This document shows, in pieces, positions 53,550 through 63,301 of a stretch of 64,000 bases of DNA. The notes beneath the pieces are model-generated. The model saw only the letters and a program-made list of their open reading frames with translations, ran no database searches and was not told where the DNA came from. Positions within the stretch are counted from its first letter, which is position 1. Each line of letters starts with the position of its first letter. The DNA is from Candidatus Vallotia laricis (GTDB lineage Bacteria; Pseudomonadota; Gammaproteobacteria; Burkholderiales; Burkholderiaceae). The DNA lies in contig NZ_CP047399.1 of NCBI RefSeq assembly GCF_020541325.1, positions 620,001 to 684,000 on the forward strand, written 5' to 3'. The translations under genes and the position numbers were made by a program.

Positions 53550-54971
53550 CTATACCCAGACATAGAAAATGAGCCACCATGCGCTATCAGCAACAGATAA
53601 TGCTGCGATAAAACATAATAGTGCTCCTGCGCTTCGTAAAACACTAGAACCGATGCGACGCATATGTTTCATAACGATTTTTATCGCGAGATATAGGCTT
53701 GCTATATTAGCCATTACTAGCAATGCAAGCCCTAAGTTTTGAACCCAGCTAACTAATAATAGCAGATGCTCACCGCGCAACAGCGATATAGTGGTAGCCG
53801 ATAAGCCTAGAAACACGCTAATACCGGCTATTGGAATTAATGCCTGCGTAAAATGATGTAGCCGTAATGTACTCCACCGGCCGAGTATAAAATTACCACA
53901 TGCAATACATCCGAGCAGTGTTGTACCATAGAAAAAGCCAGTCGTAACTATGTAACTAATTACTAAACTTCCATCTAGCCACGAGAATACATCATTCTGT
54001 TCGGGGTAGTGCGTAAAAATAAACCATGATGCATTAGTTTCTAGTGGCCATAAGATACGGTGATCGATTAGCCATGTAGCTAGAAATTGCTTAATTAAGA
54101 TAAATAACGGGCTAACGCTCCAATGAAACGCACCGTTCGCAATACCAAGCATCCCATATAGAATTAACACGGTATCCCAACGGCTTGCTCCTTGCTCACC
54201 TAGCTCAACAACTTCTTGTGCTGGTGAGCGCCATTGCAGTGAGATCGCATCTCGATAGCCGCTGCAACGACCGCACATATGACAGGCTGACGCTCCTTTC
54301 ATGCTTCTCAATGGCACTAGGGGTGCGCAATTCACTGGAATTGCTCGACGGTCATGCTGATTTTGCATGTATGAAAAACGCCATGCATACCCATCCACCC
54401 GATAATGGAGCGGAGCAAATCGCGCTAGCAGTGCGAATACGCCATTAACTGGACAGAGGTACCTACACCATACTCGTTTTCTCCGACCGTATAGTAAACC
54501 AATGATAACAGCAGCAATCGTTGACCCACCAAGCACTAGCAGCGCAGCCTTCGGATACTGATACACACTAATCATTTGCCCATAGATGGTCGTGAGTACG
54601 AATGCAATAAATGGCCATCCTCTCCAGCGTATCCAACGCGGAATTGACCCCCCCAAACCATAATTACTAGCAAACTCAGATAATGTACCTTCTGGACATA
54701 GCACACCGCACCATACACGCCCAAGTATCACCATCGATAGCAAAACAAACGGCCACCAGATTCCCCACAATACAAATTGCGCAAATACTGTGAGATTGGA
54801 CCAGATATGCGCGGTATCTCCCGGCAGTGACATGAACGGCGGAATTAAAATTAAAATCGCATAAGCAAACAAAACAATCCACTGCACACTTCGGATTATC
54901 ACATAATGGCGCTGCATCCAGTGTCCAGCCCTTGTTAACCGGCTAGTGTGTAGAGCGGGCAGTAGATTCAT
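53550..54971 (-). CDS. ftrD: FtrD-type membrane polyferredoxin of iron uptake
   Basis: Last gene of an FtrABCD-type operon; FtrD homologues are NapH-like membrane iron-sulfur proteins thought to handle electrons for iron import. 473 residues with about ten hydrophobic segments. Cys motifs: VWCGVLCPEG (C88, C92), VWCRYLCPVNG (C169, C173), a ferredoxin-like ACHMCGRCSGY (C230, C233, C236) with C215 before it, and GCIACGN in the C-terminal half. Overlaps ftrC by 29 bases, implying coupling. A 7-C run at 54648-54654 lies inside the gene, in frame and apparently without damage. Confidence 0.85.
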   Translation of the reverse strand: MNLLPALHTSRLTRAGHWMQRHYVIIRSVQWIVLFAYAILILIPPFMSLPGDTAHIWSNLTVFAQFVLWGIWWPFVLLSMVILGRVWCGVLCPEGTLSEFASNYGLGGSIPRWIRWRGWPFIAFVLTTIYGQMISVYQYPKAALLVLGGSTIAAVIIGLLYGRRKRVWCRYLCPVNGVFALLARFAPLHYRVDGYAWRFSYMQNQHDRRAIPVNCAPLVPLRSMKGASACHMCGRCSGYRDAISLQWRSPAQEVVELGEQGASRWDTVLILYGMLGIANGAFHWSVSPLFILIKQFLATWLIDHRILWPLETNASWFIFTHYPEQNDVFSWLDGSLVISYIVTTGFFYGTTLLGCIACGNFILGRWSTLRLHHFTQALIPIAGISVFLGLSATTISLLRGEHLLLLVSWVQNLGLALLVMANIASLYLAIKIVMKHMRRIGSSVLRSAGALLCFIAALSVADSAWWLIFYVWV

Positions 54972-55812
54972 ATGTAGCCACCTGGGTACATGAGAATTGT
55001 CGGTTCTGGGTCCGACGTAGCAGCACCCAGACTACTAACCAGAACAATGCATATGCGAGTAGGTTGGCTAGTGCTAGATGTGCTCGATATCCAGTTAACG
55101 TCGCTACTACTGAGCCGACTATACCTGAGTCATCTAAAATATAAGATGTATCCCAAATCATATCGATCCCGGTAGGAATGACCCCTTTATCAATTAACTT
55201 ATCGATGCTAGCCTCGAATAAACCGACGCTAAGGAATAAGAGTATGATTTCTGTTGCACGAAAAAATGTACGCCACGCAAATATCCGACCACCAAGTTGT
55301 ACCAGATAAAACGTAAGAAACGCAAGAGCTATACCAACTAATACCCCTAGCCATTGTATCAAGTCAATATGGCCCGACCGGCCGAAGCCCAGGCCATATA
55401 AAAAAATTACAGTTTCACTACCTTCTCGAGCACACGCAAGTGCTGCAAGCAGTGAGATGCCAAACCAATTTGAATTACGCTTTTTTTCAGCTAAAGACAT
55501 TTCTATGTCGTACTTAAACGTACGACCATGCCGCCGCATCCATAGCACCATCTGTACGATGAGTGCGCACGCAAGTAGCATGATCGCCGCCTGAAAATAA
55601 TCCTGCGCATCACTAGATAGTACTTCGGTGAGGCCGACTAGCATAGCACCCAAGCTAATTGCCGCTAGTAATCCTGCACCAACACCAAGCCATAACCAGA
55701 GTAATCCCTGACGTGCGGAAGCATCGCCGTTATTTAACCAGGCATGCAGAATGCCTATTACGAGTAGTGCTTCGATGCTTTCTCGCCATACAACAAACAG
55801 AATTTGACCCAT
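54943..55812 (-). CDS. ftrC: FTR1-family iron permease (FtrC/EfeU-like)
   Basis: Inner-membrane iron channel related to yeast Ftr1 and E. coli EfeU. 289 residues, seven predicted helices. Both REXXE iron motifs are present: RESIE at residues 10-14 (VVWRESIEALLVIG) and REGSE at 129-133 (ACAREGSETVIFLYG). The C-terminal tail after residue 268 is polar. Located between ftrB and ftrD, 31 bases after ftrB. Intact. Confidence 0.92.
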   Translation of the reverse strand: MGQILFVVWRESIEALLVIGILHAWLNNGDASARQGLLWLWLGVGAGLLAAISLGAMLVGLTEVLSSDAQDYFQAAIMLLACALIVQMVLWMRRHGRTFKYDIEMSLAEKKRNSNWFGISLLAALACAREGSETVIFLYGLGFGRSGHIDLIQWLGVLVGIALAFLTFYLVQLGGRIFAWRTFFRATEIILLFLSVGLFEASIDKLIDKGVIPTGIDMIWDTSYILDDSGIVGSVVATLTGYRAHLALANLLAYALFWLVVWVLLRRTQNRQFSCTQVATYESTARSTH

Positions 55813-55843
55813 TACTTCTTCCTTCGCAATAGCTAATAGCCCA

Positions 55844-56188
55844 TCACTCTGAAACTATTACGCCTTGCCCGCTTTGATGGAAATCATCGAAGAATTTATA
55901 TTCACCTGGCGATAGTGGCGCTATTACGATAAATGACTCAGCGCCTGGCGCCAGCACTTTTTCCTTGCGCAGTTGCATGCTTTCAAACTCAACAGCACCT
56001 TGTCCAGTATTGTATAACTCTAGTTTAATACGCTGATCGGCCGGTACCTTAATACGCGTCGGATTAAGCTTGCCGTCAGCTATCTCTAACCGAAATGTAG
56101 GTAAGTCTGCAGCGTATCCAAGGCTGCCAAATATAATGCTCCAGGATAGCAAACACACTATACCCCGAAATTTAATAGCGTATTTCAT
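55844..56188 (-). CDS. ftrB: Periplasmic cupredoxin-like iron-uptake protein (FtrB)
   Basis: Small periplasmic protein of the cupredoxin_1/EfeO-like domain type, believed to oxidise or pass iron to the permease. 114 residues. Signal peptide with hydrophobic core IVCLLSWSIIFGSLGYAAD, cleavage probably after GYA. Mature part: FRLEIADGKLNPTRIKVPAD, VEFESMQLRKEKVLAPG and LSPGEYKFFDDFH, a beta-sandwich pattern. It begins 3 bases after the ftrA stop codon. Confidence 0.88.
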   Translation of the reverse strand: MKYAIKFRGIVCLLSWSIIFGSLGYAADLPTFRLEIADGKLNPTRIKVPADQRIKLELYNTGQGAVEFESMQLRKEKVLAPGAESFIVIAPLSPGEYKFFDDFHQSGQGVIVSE

Positions 56189-56191
56189 TAA

Positions 56192-56749
56192 TTAGTAACC
56201 ACCTTTTTTACCAATTCCAGCGAATGGAAAGTCATAATGTAATTCGAACGGCTTAAACCAAGGACCAACACCGGTTTCTTTATCAATATGGCGACCAAAA
56301 GCTGTGCGTCCAGTCTGCTCGGGTGGCGCGACAAACATATTCAAGTGGTATTTTCCAGGCCCAGAAAGCTTCACATTATCACCGTAGTGCGGACCATCGC
56401 TTGCTACCATCGCCATTAGATTACCCTTTTGTATGTAGTTTGTGCCTGGTTTTGTTAACTCGTAGTCTACTCGAAGGTATGGCATCCAATCACCCTCAGC
56501 AAACCCAGTTAGGTTATTTTTGGTTACATGGATATCTGCCTCCAGGTGAATGTCTGAGTTAGACGCTTTGCGCATCATGCCCGCTGGGTCCATTGTAATC
56601 GGTTGCAGATATACTGCACCGATTTCCATGCCGCCCTGGATCTGTGGCTTACCTAGCGGATACTCGGCAGCCATTACCCTGGGAGTATTTATTGATAAAG
56701 CAAATGATGCTACCGCCGCAATAGCACGGATCAGACGAAAATAGGTCAT
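56192..56749 (-). CDS. ftrA: Periplasmic iron-binding P19-type protein (FtrA)
   Basis: Homologue of Campylobacter P19/FetP, a copper- and iron-binding periplasmic dimer needed for iron import. 185 residues from the ATG at 56749; the frame continues 36 codons upstream, but these lie in the regulatory region. Signal peptide ALSINTPRVMAAEYP with cleavage near MAA. Family hallmarks: KPQIQGGMEIGAVYLQPI (with metal-binding Glu/Met), DIHLEADIHVTKNN (metal His), GDWMPYLRVDYEL, GPHYGDNVKL and GKYHLNMFVAPP. First gene of ftrABCD. A Fur-box-like sequence lies about 35 bases upstream. Confidence 0.9.
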   Translation of the reverse strand: MTYFRLIRAIAAVASFALSINTPRVMAAEYPLGKPQIQGGMEIGAVYLQPITMDPAGMMRKASNSDIHLEADIHVTKNNLTGFAEGDWMPYLRVDYELTKPGTNYIQKGNLMAMVASDGPHYGDNVKLSGPGKYHLNMFVAPPEQTGRTAFGRHIDKETGVGPWFKPFELHYDFPFAGIGKKGGY

Positions 56750-56782
56750 TGATATTTTTCCCGATAGTATATAAAGATAGAA

Positions 56783-56800
56783 ATAAGAACAATTCTCACT
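56783..56800 (-). promoter_or_regulatory. Fur-box-like operator of ftrABCD
   Basis: On the minus strand AGTGAGAATTGTTCTTATT matches the proteobacterial Fur consensus AATGAGAATTATTCTCATT at 16 of 19 positions, with an inner 7-1-7 dyad TGAGAAT-T-GTTCTTA. A -35-like TTGTTC inside it and TACTAT 17 bases on would make a promoter overlapped by the operator. Confidence 0.65.
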
Positions 56801-56986
56801 CAAAACTAGTCTAGCATTGATCTGCAATGTTATCCAATGTTGGCATGTGTAACACACTAGCTCGATGACCCGACTTTAGACCGAGGGATTTATTATTATG
56901 ACAAATTTGCGATTCTGTAATTATTATAATTGCTTTAGTATTTTCGCGGCTTTTCGAACTTAATATTCTTCGCATACTCTAGAATC

Positions 56987-57169
56987 TTAACGTTTTTTAA
57001 TTTTTTTCTCGATTTTCTTATCTGACATTTTTTGATTTTCTCTTACCCCTCCCTGCTGCACGCGAAATGCCTCTTGTACATTACCTACCACATACATATT
57101 ATTAATTTCGTCTTTAATTTGATTGACGACAATATGTGGTGTAGTTTCATAAAGTGGATTACTAATCGT
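56987..57169 (-). pseudogene. Short Lys-rich frame, probable 3' remnant of a lost gene
   Basis: Sixty codons open between stops, reading NPLYETTPHIVVNQIKDEIN, then NMYVVGNVQEAFRVQQGGVR and a highly basic end KKIEKKIKKR. The non-AT-driven middle (VVGNVQEAFRVQQGG) suggests true coding origin. Possible ATG inside at 57097 would give 37 residues, but no good RBS is seen. I do not recognise the family. Lies between ihfA and the ftr operon. Confidence 0.4.
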
Positions 57170-57862
57170 TTACTAAAATCAATTATTTATTTTTTATAGA
57201 AGAGACTCTTCGTTAGAAGTTTATACATAAGATATTATATCTCGTGCTTATTAAGATCTTCAAATCTTGATCTCATCTTATTGTTTTTTGTTTTACTTAT
57301 TGTAATGCAGTTAATAGAAATCTCAATTGGTTCCTTTATGGCGGTTATTCATCGAAAAGGAACTAATTGAGCATATCAGCATAAAAAGTAGTATAGCAAA
57401 ATCCTTAATAAGGATATGGATTTTTAAATAAATAGCGAATGCTACTGTACTAATTACAGCTCTATTTTTAATTAGAATGTTTCTAAATCTATATTTAATA
57501 AATTAGCGACATGGGTAGTATATAAAAATCGTCGAAAAGAGTAAGATAACAAATTGGGTCCAACTGAGATGCTAAGCTCAGTTAGCTGGACCTGCCTAAG
57601 TTACTATTAACGATGCAGCACCCTATGCAGCGCAGTAGTGACGCATACTGTTTGTTGTAAATCTCTGCTTACAAAGCAGATTAATAATATGATTTGTAAA
57701 TAACATTTTATATTAGCAATACTGGAATTAGTTTCCACAGTGCCTAACCAGGGGTTAACTACGCGAATACTCACCCTAATTAGTATCTTAATAAAATTGA
57801 TATATGACAGTATTAAAGATAAAACTGATTCTAATATCGCTATATCTAGCGTAACTGCAGGT
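57170..57862. other. Non-coding gap downstream of ihfA
   Basis: About 0.7 kb, AT-rich with scattered stops. An imperfect repeat of GGTCCAACTGAGATGCTAAGC-like sequence near 57556-57597 can fold but is not a tRNA. No gene recognised. Confidence 0.5.
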
Positions 57863-58153
57863 TTATGATATCTGATTTACCTGCGCCTTTAACTTTTTAC
57901 TAGCATAGAAAGTTACCACGCGCCGCGCAGAGATTGGAATAACTTTTCCAGTCTTCGGATTACGTCCCGGACGTTGCGGTTTGTTGCGTAACTTAAAGCT
58001 TCCAAAGCCAGATATCTTAATGCTTTTACCGTCTTCAAGCGAATTTCGAATTATTTCAAAAAATGCTTCGATTATGTCTTTTGCTTCACGTTTACTGAGA
58101 CCGACCTGGTCGTATAGCAACTCGGCTATCTCGGCCTTTGTCAACGTTGGCAT
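57863..58153 (-). CDS. ihfA: Integration host factor subunit alpha
   Basis: DNA-bending HU-family protein, pairs with IhfB. 96 residues from the ATG at 58153 ([20 protein letters not shown]). Burkholderia proteins often have a longer N-terminal lead, absent here. Seen: [44 protein letters not shown] with the DNA-intercalating Pro near residues 63-64, and [14 protein letters not shown]. Follows pheT after 147 bases, the typical pheS-pheT-ihfA order. Confidence 0.95.
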   Translation of the reverse strand: MPTLTKAEIAELLYDQVGLSKREAKDIIEAFFEIIRNSLEDGKSIKISGFGSFKLRNKPQRPGRNPKTGKVIPISARRVVTFYASKKLKAQVNQIS

Positions 58154-58300
58154 TGCTGATGCCGTTAGAGTGCCGTAAGCAGAATGGTATAACTTATAGC
58201 ACTGCGTTGCGCAGCAAGCAGTGCTTCAAATTTATTCGGGTTCATTAGATACTTATTGTATAAAAATAGTTTTTAGTTTTTTGATCGAATAGAATTTAAT

Positions 58301-60769
58301 TCAGCTGCGCAACCTTGCACCAAAAACTTGCGCTAAACGTTCTACTAGGGTTTTCATGGCAAGTTGAATTACCTTATTCTGAAGAGACCTATCAGAATCT
58401 TGTAAGGTTACTCGGAATGCAAGACTTTTTTCGTTAGCCAATAGCCCGTCTAAAACGCTACCGGCATCGGTTTTCTTCGCGTCGCATGTATGGAATTCAT
58501 CAAATAGAACCATTTTTTGAGCGAACTGAAGCGCATTATTATCAAGCCTAGCCCGATCAAATTCATCAAGTATTGATTGAACTTCGATATTCTTCTGCAC
58601 AACCACCGCAATATCACGATATACTGGTGGGAGTTTAGAGATATTAGTCACGCTTGGAAAAGCATGCGTTGCCACCCTATCAGCTTCGATCTCAAATAGT
58701 ACTGGCGCATGCGAAAAATCATATTTTCGTAGCAAATACGGGTGCAGTTCACCGATCCAACCGATGATATGACCATCGATTTCTATCTGAGCACTGCGCC
58801 CAGGGTGCAGTGCTGGATGTGAGGCTTTTATGAAGCGGGGTAGAGTTGGTGTGCATAGTGCCTGCACGTCACCTTTTACATCAAAGAAATCAACATGTCG
58901 CTCCGCTACTCCCCATTGTTCGTCAACGACTGAGCCATAAGCAAGCGCACCAATCATCTTTGGTTGGGTCAAGCCTTCTACGGTTAATATATTTGCTTTT
59001 ACTGTCGGATCTGCGCGAAACACTCGCCCAGCCTCAAATACGCGAATACGCTTTACACGCCTATTTATGTTGTACCGTAGCACATTAACCAAGCTTCCAA
59101 ATAATGTGGAGCGCATTACTGACAGCTGGCTTGCAATTGGATTAAGAATTGAGATTGGGTGCTCATTACCGGCAAAATCCCGCTCTGATTCTGCATCAAC
59201 AAAGCTAAAATTGACTGTTTCTACATAGTCACGTGTCGCTAGCATGCGACGTAACGCATGGATTGAACGCTGTCTCTCTTTCGTAACTCGTATTTTACTC
59301 GTTACTACCGGCAGGCGTAGGGGGATCTTTTCGAATCCCCAGATACGGGCAATTTCTTCGATCAAATCTTCCTCAATCTCGAGGTCAAAACGGTAAGTTG
59401 GAGGTGTTACAATAAACACCATATTATCTACTGTGCGTTTAAACGATAGATGTAAACGTGTGAAGATACTATTAATCTCGTTCGAATTAATTGGCACGCC
59501 AATAATTCGGCTTGCCTGTGAGACGCGCATCGAGATCGGTCTATACTCTGGTAGATTAATTATCTGATCTTCCACCGGGCCCACGTTTCCACCGCATATT
59601 ATCGTTATTAAGTATGTCAAGTACTCAATATGCTCAACAGTAGTTGCGTAATCTACACCTCGCTCGAAGCGATACGCAGAATCAGTCAAGAGATTATATT
59701 GACGAGCTCGTCCACGGATGCTATCCGGCCACCAAAATGCTGTTTCTAAATAGATATGCTTGGTGTTAAGTGTTACCGCTGTATTATCACCCCCCATGAT
59801 ACCAGCTAGGCTTTCAACACGCCCCAGATCATTTGCGATTACGCCGACCGATTCATTCAGATAAACTGTATTACCATTAAGCAGTTTTAGCGTTTCTCCA
59901 CGCTCTCCCCAACGCACACGCAAACCACCATTAATTTTATCTAGATCAAATATATGTGATGGACGACCGAGCTCAATCATCACATAGTTTGAAATGTCAA
60001 CTAGCGCTGAAATGCTATGTTGTCCTGCTCGCTCTAATCGCCGAACCATCCATGTTGGCGTGCTGGCCAAAGGATTAACATTCTGAATTACTCGGCCAGA
60101 AAATCGTCCGCAAAGATAAGGCGCGTCGATACACACTGGTAAGTGTGCATTGCAGGTAACCGGAATAAGGTTGTGAGAAATCGTAGTTAGTGGTGCACGA
60201 GTAAGCATAGCTATTTCGCGTGCGATGCCGAATACTGATAAGCAATCAGCTCTATTTGGTGTCAGCTTAATCTTGAAAATTATATCATCAAGTTGCAATA
60301 CATCGCGGATATCGCGTCCTATCAGAGCATCGCTTGGTAGCACTAATAATTCGCTATAATTATCCGACAACTTTAGTTCGCCAGCTGAACATAGCATACC
60401 CTGGCTTTCGAGGTCGCGTACTTTCAATAGTTCAATCTTGAACGAAGCGCCGCCCACTTCTTCTTTGGGTGGCAATGTTGCGCCGACTAACGCTGTCGGC
60501 ACTCTAATACCAGGCACCACATTTGGCGCACCACACACGATTGTTAAAGCTTGTCCACTGCCAACGTCAACTTTGCACACCTTCAACTTATCTGCATTCG
60601 GATGCTTAGCAACATTTAGCACTTTTCCTACGACAATTTTCGATGTCGGTGGTGCCACTGGCACTAATGACTCAACTTCAAGACCCGCCATCGTCAACAC
60701 ATGCGATAGCTCATCAGTAGATAATTTCGGATTAACAAAGCTTCTTAACCAGGATTCTGCAAATTGCAT
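58301..60769 (-). CDS. pheT: Phenylalanyl-tRNA synthetase beta subunit
   Basis: Large subunit of the PheRS tetramer with tRNA-binding and editing domains. 822 residues from the ATG at 60769 ([20 protein letters not shown]), the conserved start; an upstream in-frame start would overlap pheS. Domains in order: N-terminal OB tRNA-binding region [21 protein letters not shown]3/B4 editing domain, B5 with HLSFKR region, catalytic-like core with YRFERGVD and [11 protein letters not shown]-type segments, and FDX-ACB anticodon domain at the C-terminus ([15 protein letters not shown] to the end). Slightly longer than the usual 810. Intact. Confidence 0.96.
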   Translation of the reverse strand: MQFAESWLRSFVNPKLSTDELSHVLTMAGLEVESLVPVAPPTSKIVVGKVLNVAKHPNADKLKVCKVDVGSGQALTIVCGAPNVVPGIRVPTALVGATLPPKEEVGGASFKIELLKVRDLESQGMLCSAGELKLSDNYSELLVLPSDALIGRDIRDVLQLDDIIFKIKLTPNRADCLSVFGIAREIAMLTRAPLTTISHNLIPVTCNAHLPVCIDAPYLCGRFSGRVIQNVNPLASTPTWMVRRLERAGQHSISALVDISNYVMIELGRPSHIFDLDKINGGLRVRWGERGETLKLLNGNTVYLNESVGVIANDLGRVESLAGIMGGDNTAVTLNTKHIYLETAFWWPDSIRGRARQYNLLTDSAYRFERGVDYATTVEHIEYLTYLITIICGGNVGPVEDQIINLPEYRPISMRVSQASRIIGVPINSNEINSIFTRLHLSFKRTVDNMVFIVTPPTYRFDLEIEEDLIEEIARIWGFEKIPLRLPVVTSKIRVTKERQRSIHALRRMLATRDYVETVNFSFVDAESERDFAGNEHPISILNPIASQLSVMRSTLFGSLVNVLRYNINRRVKRIRVFEAGRVFRADPTVKANILTVEGLTQPKMIGALAYGSVVDEQWGVAERHVDFFDVKGDVQALCTPTLPRFIKASHPALHPGRSAQIEIDGHIIGWIGELHPYLLRKYDFSHAPVLFEIEADRVATHAFPSVTNISKLPPVYRDIAVVVQKNIEVQSILDEFDRARLDNNALQFAQKMVLFDEFHTCDAKKTDAGSVLDGLLANEKSLAFRVTLQDSDRSLQNKVIQLAMKTLVERLAQVFGARLRS

Positions 60770-60785
60770 GGAGTGAAAAATTGAA

Positions 60786-61811
60786 TTAGACAAACTGACG
60801 CAAAAAACGTAGATCACTCTCGAAAAACGTACGCAAGTCGTCCACACCATAGCGAAGCATTGTTAATCGCTCAAGACCACTTCCAAAGGCAAAGCCAATA
60901 TAGCGCTGATGATCAAGGTTCATATTGCGTAACACGTGTGGATGTACCTGTCCAGAGCCAGAAATTTCGAGCCAACGACCTGCGTTTCTGCCACACTCAA
61001 ATCTCATATCGATTTCGGCGGATGGTTCGGTAAACGGGAAGTATGATGGACGAAAACGCACAAGGATATCCTTGCGCTCGAAAAACTTTCTTAAGAAATC
61101 TGTATAGACACCTTTTAAGTCTGCAAAACTAATATTCTTGTCAATCCACAGCCCCTCTACCTGGTTAAACATTGGAGAGTGCGTTGCATTGCTGTCAACA
61201 CGGTAGGTACGCCCCGGGAAAATACTTTTTATTGGTGGCTTTGTCATTTTCGCATACCGGATTTGCATTGGACTTGTATGGGTACGCAATAATAATGCCC
61301 TACCATTTTCGTCTTTCTTATTCAGGTAGAAGGTATCCTGCATCGATCGTGCTGGATGGTTTTCTGGGCTGTTAAGCGCGGTAAAGTTGTACCAATCGGT
61401 TTCGATTTCGGGGCCATCGACTATATCAAATCCAATTGAATTAAAAATCTGCTCGATGCGCTCCCAAGTTTGCATTACTGGGTGTAAGCTGCCTACGCTC
61501 GAACATCGCCCGGGCAGTGTTACATCGACTTCTTCAGACGTGAGTCGCTGATTCATCAAAGCATCAGCAATCGCTTTCCGACGCCTATTTAGTGCCGCCT
61601 CCACTTGAAGTTTAGCGATATTAATACAAACACCTTTGCTTTTTCGTACTTGCGGATCTAGCTGCTTACCTAAGCTTTTTAGCAGTTCCGTTAACGCACC
61701 AGTTTTTCCAAGGAAACGCGCCTTTTCATTTTCGAGCGTTACGGTATCCGCGGCATTATCAAAGGCGCGCTGCGCATCGGCGACAATACGCTTAAGATCA
61801 AGAGATCCCAT
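60786..61811 (-). CDS. pheS: Phenylalanyl-tRNA synthetase alpha subunit
   Basis: Catalytic subunit of PheRS. 341 residues from the ATG at 61811 ([20 protein letters not shown]); the frame is open 32 codons further but without conservation. Seen: coiled-coil N-terminal region with [19 protein letters not shown], motif 1 [40 protein letters not shown], motif 2 [13 protein letters not shown] and FPGRTYRVD, and motif 3 [17 protein letters not shown]. 16 bases upstream of pheT and 143 bases after rplT. Confidence 0.97.
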   Translation of the reverse strand: MGSLDLKRIVADAQRAFDNAADTVTLENEKARFLGKTGALTELLKSLGKQLDPQVRKSKGVCINIAKLQVEAALNRRRKAIADALMNQRLTSEEVDVTLPGRCSSVGSLHPVMQTWERIEQIFNSIGFDIVDGPEIETDWYNFTALNSPENHPARSMQDTFYLNKKDENGRALLLRTHTSPMQIRYAKMTKPPIKSIFPGRTYRVDSNATHSPMFNQVEGLWIDKNISFADLKGVYTDFLRKFFERKDILVRFRPSYFPFTEPSAEIDMRFECGRNAGRWLEISGSGQVHPHVLRNMNLDHQRYIGFAFGSGLERLTMLRYGVDDLRTFFESDLRFLRQFV

Positions 61812-61954
61812 AATTTCAACGTTTGTCTGTAATGAAAGAGTTTTCGCTAAGCAAACATAGGGGCTTGAGCAGGAGCTCCATGTGTAAGTCTTTAAGTTAG
61901 CTGGCACAGCGAGTCGCGAAATATACTAATGGTACTAATAACCTATTATTATAA

Positions 61955-62314
61955 TTAGCTGGCAACAGCAATCTTTACCTGACTTACAATCGCAGAAAAA
62001 GCTGCTTTATCAAATATTGCCATGTCGGCAAGAACCTTACGATCAAGTTCACTAGATACTTTTTTCAATCCGCTCATGAACATACTATAGGTGATACCGT
62101 GTTGACGTACTGCTGCATTAATACGTGCGATCCATAAGCGCCGGAAAAGGCGCTTCCTGTTGCGACGATCGCGGTATGCATACTGACCAGCACGCATAAC
62201 CGCCTGCTTCGCAATCCGAAATACACTATTGCGACGGCCACGATAACCCTTTGCGAGATTAATGATCTTTTTATGACGGGCGCGTGCGGTAACTCCACGT
62301 TTAACGCGTGGCAT
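61955..62314 (-). CDS. rplT: 50S ribosomal protein L20
   Basis: Binds 23S rRNA early in assembly and in many bacteria represses the infC-rpmI-rplT mRNA. 119 residues, standard. [58 protein letters not shown], and [20 protein letters not shown]. Strong RBS AGGAGAG precedes the ATG. 28 bases after rpmI. Confidence 0.97.
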   Translation of the reverse strand: MPRVKRGVTARARHKKIINLAKGYRGRRNSVFRIAKQAVMRAGQYAYRDRRNRKRLFRRLWIARINAAVRQHGITYSMFMSGLKKVSSELDRKVLADMAIFDKAAFSAIVSQVKIAVAS

Positions 62315-62342
62315 ATTTCTCTCCTATGAATTTGATTTAGAG

Positions 62343-62540
62343 TTACGCAAACGGCATCATTGCACGAACGGAATTGATATCTGACGTATGAACATCTGTA
62401 CTGCCACGCAGGTGGCGTTTATTCTTTGTCGTCTTTTTCGTCAAGATGTGACGCTTAAAAGCTTGACCGCGCTTAACAGTACCACCCGGACGCACGACAA
62501 AGCGCTTAGACGCACTTTTTTTGGTTTTCATCTTAGGCAT
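62343..62540 (-). CDS. rpmI: 50S ribosomal protein L35
   Basis: Small basic large-subunit protein. 65 residues from the ATG at 62540 ([20 protein letters not shown]), the normal length; two codons further up is a non-conserved start. Ends [15 protein letters not shown], with the HL-type motif [19 protein letters not shown]. Between infC and rplT. Confidence 0.97.
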   Translation of the reverse strand: MPKMKTKKSASKRFVVRPGGTVKRGQAFKRHILTKKTTKNKRHLRGSTDVHTSDINSVRAMMPFA

Positions 62541-62722
62541 TGCTACCACTCCAGTTTTTGGACACGGGGGCTGAAGACTTTACTCTTATGAGCTCCAGGA
62601 ACTACTTGTGGTCGGCGCGTTTTTGCGTTTAAGAGGCGCTCTTTTACAAGACAGAGCATTACTTTTGGATGTAGTCTTCCCTATTGAAATCGGCACTATG
62701 CCGCGCGCATAGTTTACATCTA

Positions 62723-63247
62723 TTATTTCTTCTTTTTAGGGGCTAGAACCATAACCATCTGACGACCCTCCATCTTTGGCATTTGTTCTACCTGACCATA
62801 GTCATCTAGATCCTGGCGAAGACGGCTTAACATGCGCGCACCAATTTCCTGGTGGGCCATTTCTCGTCCGCGAAAACGCAACGTAACTTTTGTCTTATCA
62901 CCTTCCTCAAGAAATCTTGTCAAGTTGCGCAACTTGACGTTGTAATCTCCATCATTAGTGCCCGGTCGGAACTTTACTTCTTTTACCTGGATCACTTTTT
63001 GTTTAAGCTTTGCTTCATGCTGCTTCTTGGATTCTTGGTATTTAAATTTGCCATAGTCCATTAAGCGGCATACGGGTGGATTCGCCTGCGGAGCAATCTC
63101 GACAAGATCGACATCTTGCTGCTCCGATAAATGGAACGCCTCAACCAGCTTTACGATACCAATGGGTTCTCCATCAAGACCCACTAAACGCACTTCTGGT
63201 GCATTAATCTCACCGTTGATACGGTGTAACGATTTATCAGTAGCGAT
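62723..63247 (-). CDS. infC: Translation initiation factor IF-3, ATC start
   Basis: Prevents subunit re-association and proofreads the initiator tRNA and start codon. No ATG begins the conserved N-terminus. The frame upstream of a GTG at 63193 continues unbroken through [11 protein letters not shown] to an ATC at 63247 (then [13 protein letters not shown]), preceded at a good distance by AGGAAA. This gives 174 residues, the family length, so a rare ATC start is chosen. infC in E. coli starts with AUU and is autoregulated through it, and the same logic probably holds here. Seen inside: [56 protein letters not shown] and the C-terminal [18 protein letters not shown]. Confidence 0.9.
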   Translation of the reverse strand: MATDKSLHRINGEINAPEVRLVGLDGEPIGIVKLVEAFHLSEQQDVDLVEIAPQANPPVCRLMDYGKFKYQESKKQHEAKLKQKVIQVKEVKFRPGTNDGDYNVKLRNLTRFLEEGDKTKVTLRFRGREMAHQEIGARMLSRLRQDLDDYGQVEQMPKMEGRQMVMVLAPKKKK

Positions 63248-63301
63248 GTTCAGTTTCCTATAAAAATCAAAAAACTACCGCGATGTACTGCATATATCTT
63301 A

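Noticed and set aside
57540-57610. Possible tRNA or small RNA suggested by AGCTCAGTTAGCTGGACC
   Set aside because: No acceptor stem or T-arm GTTCRA can be formed; it resembles a D arm by chance.
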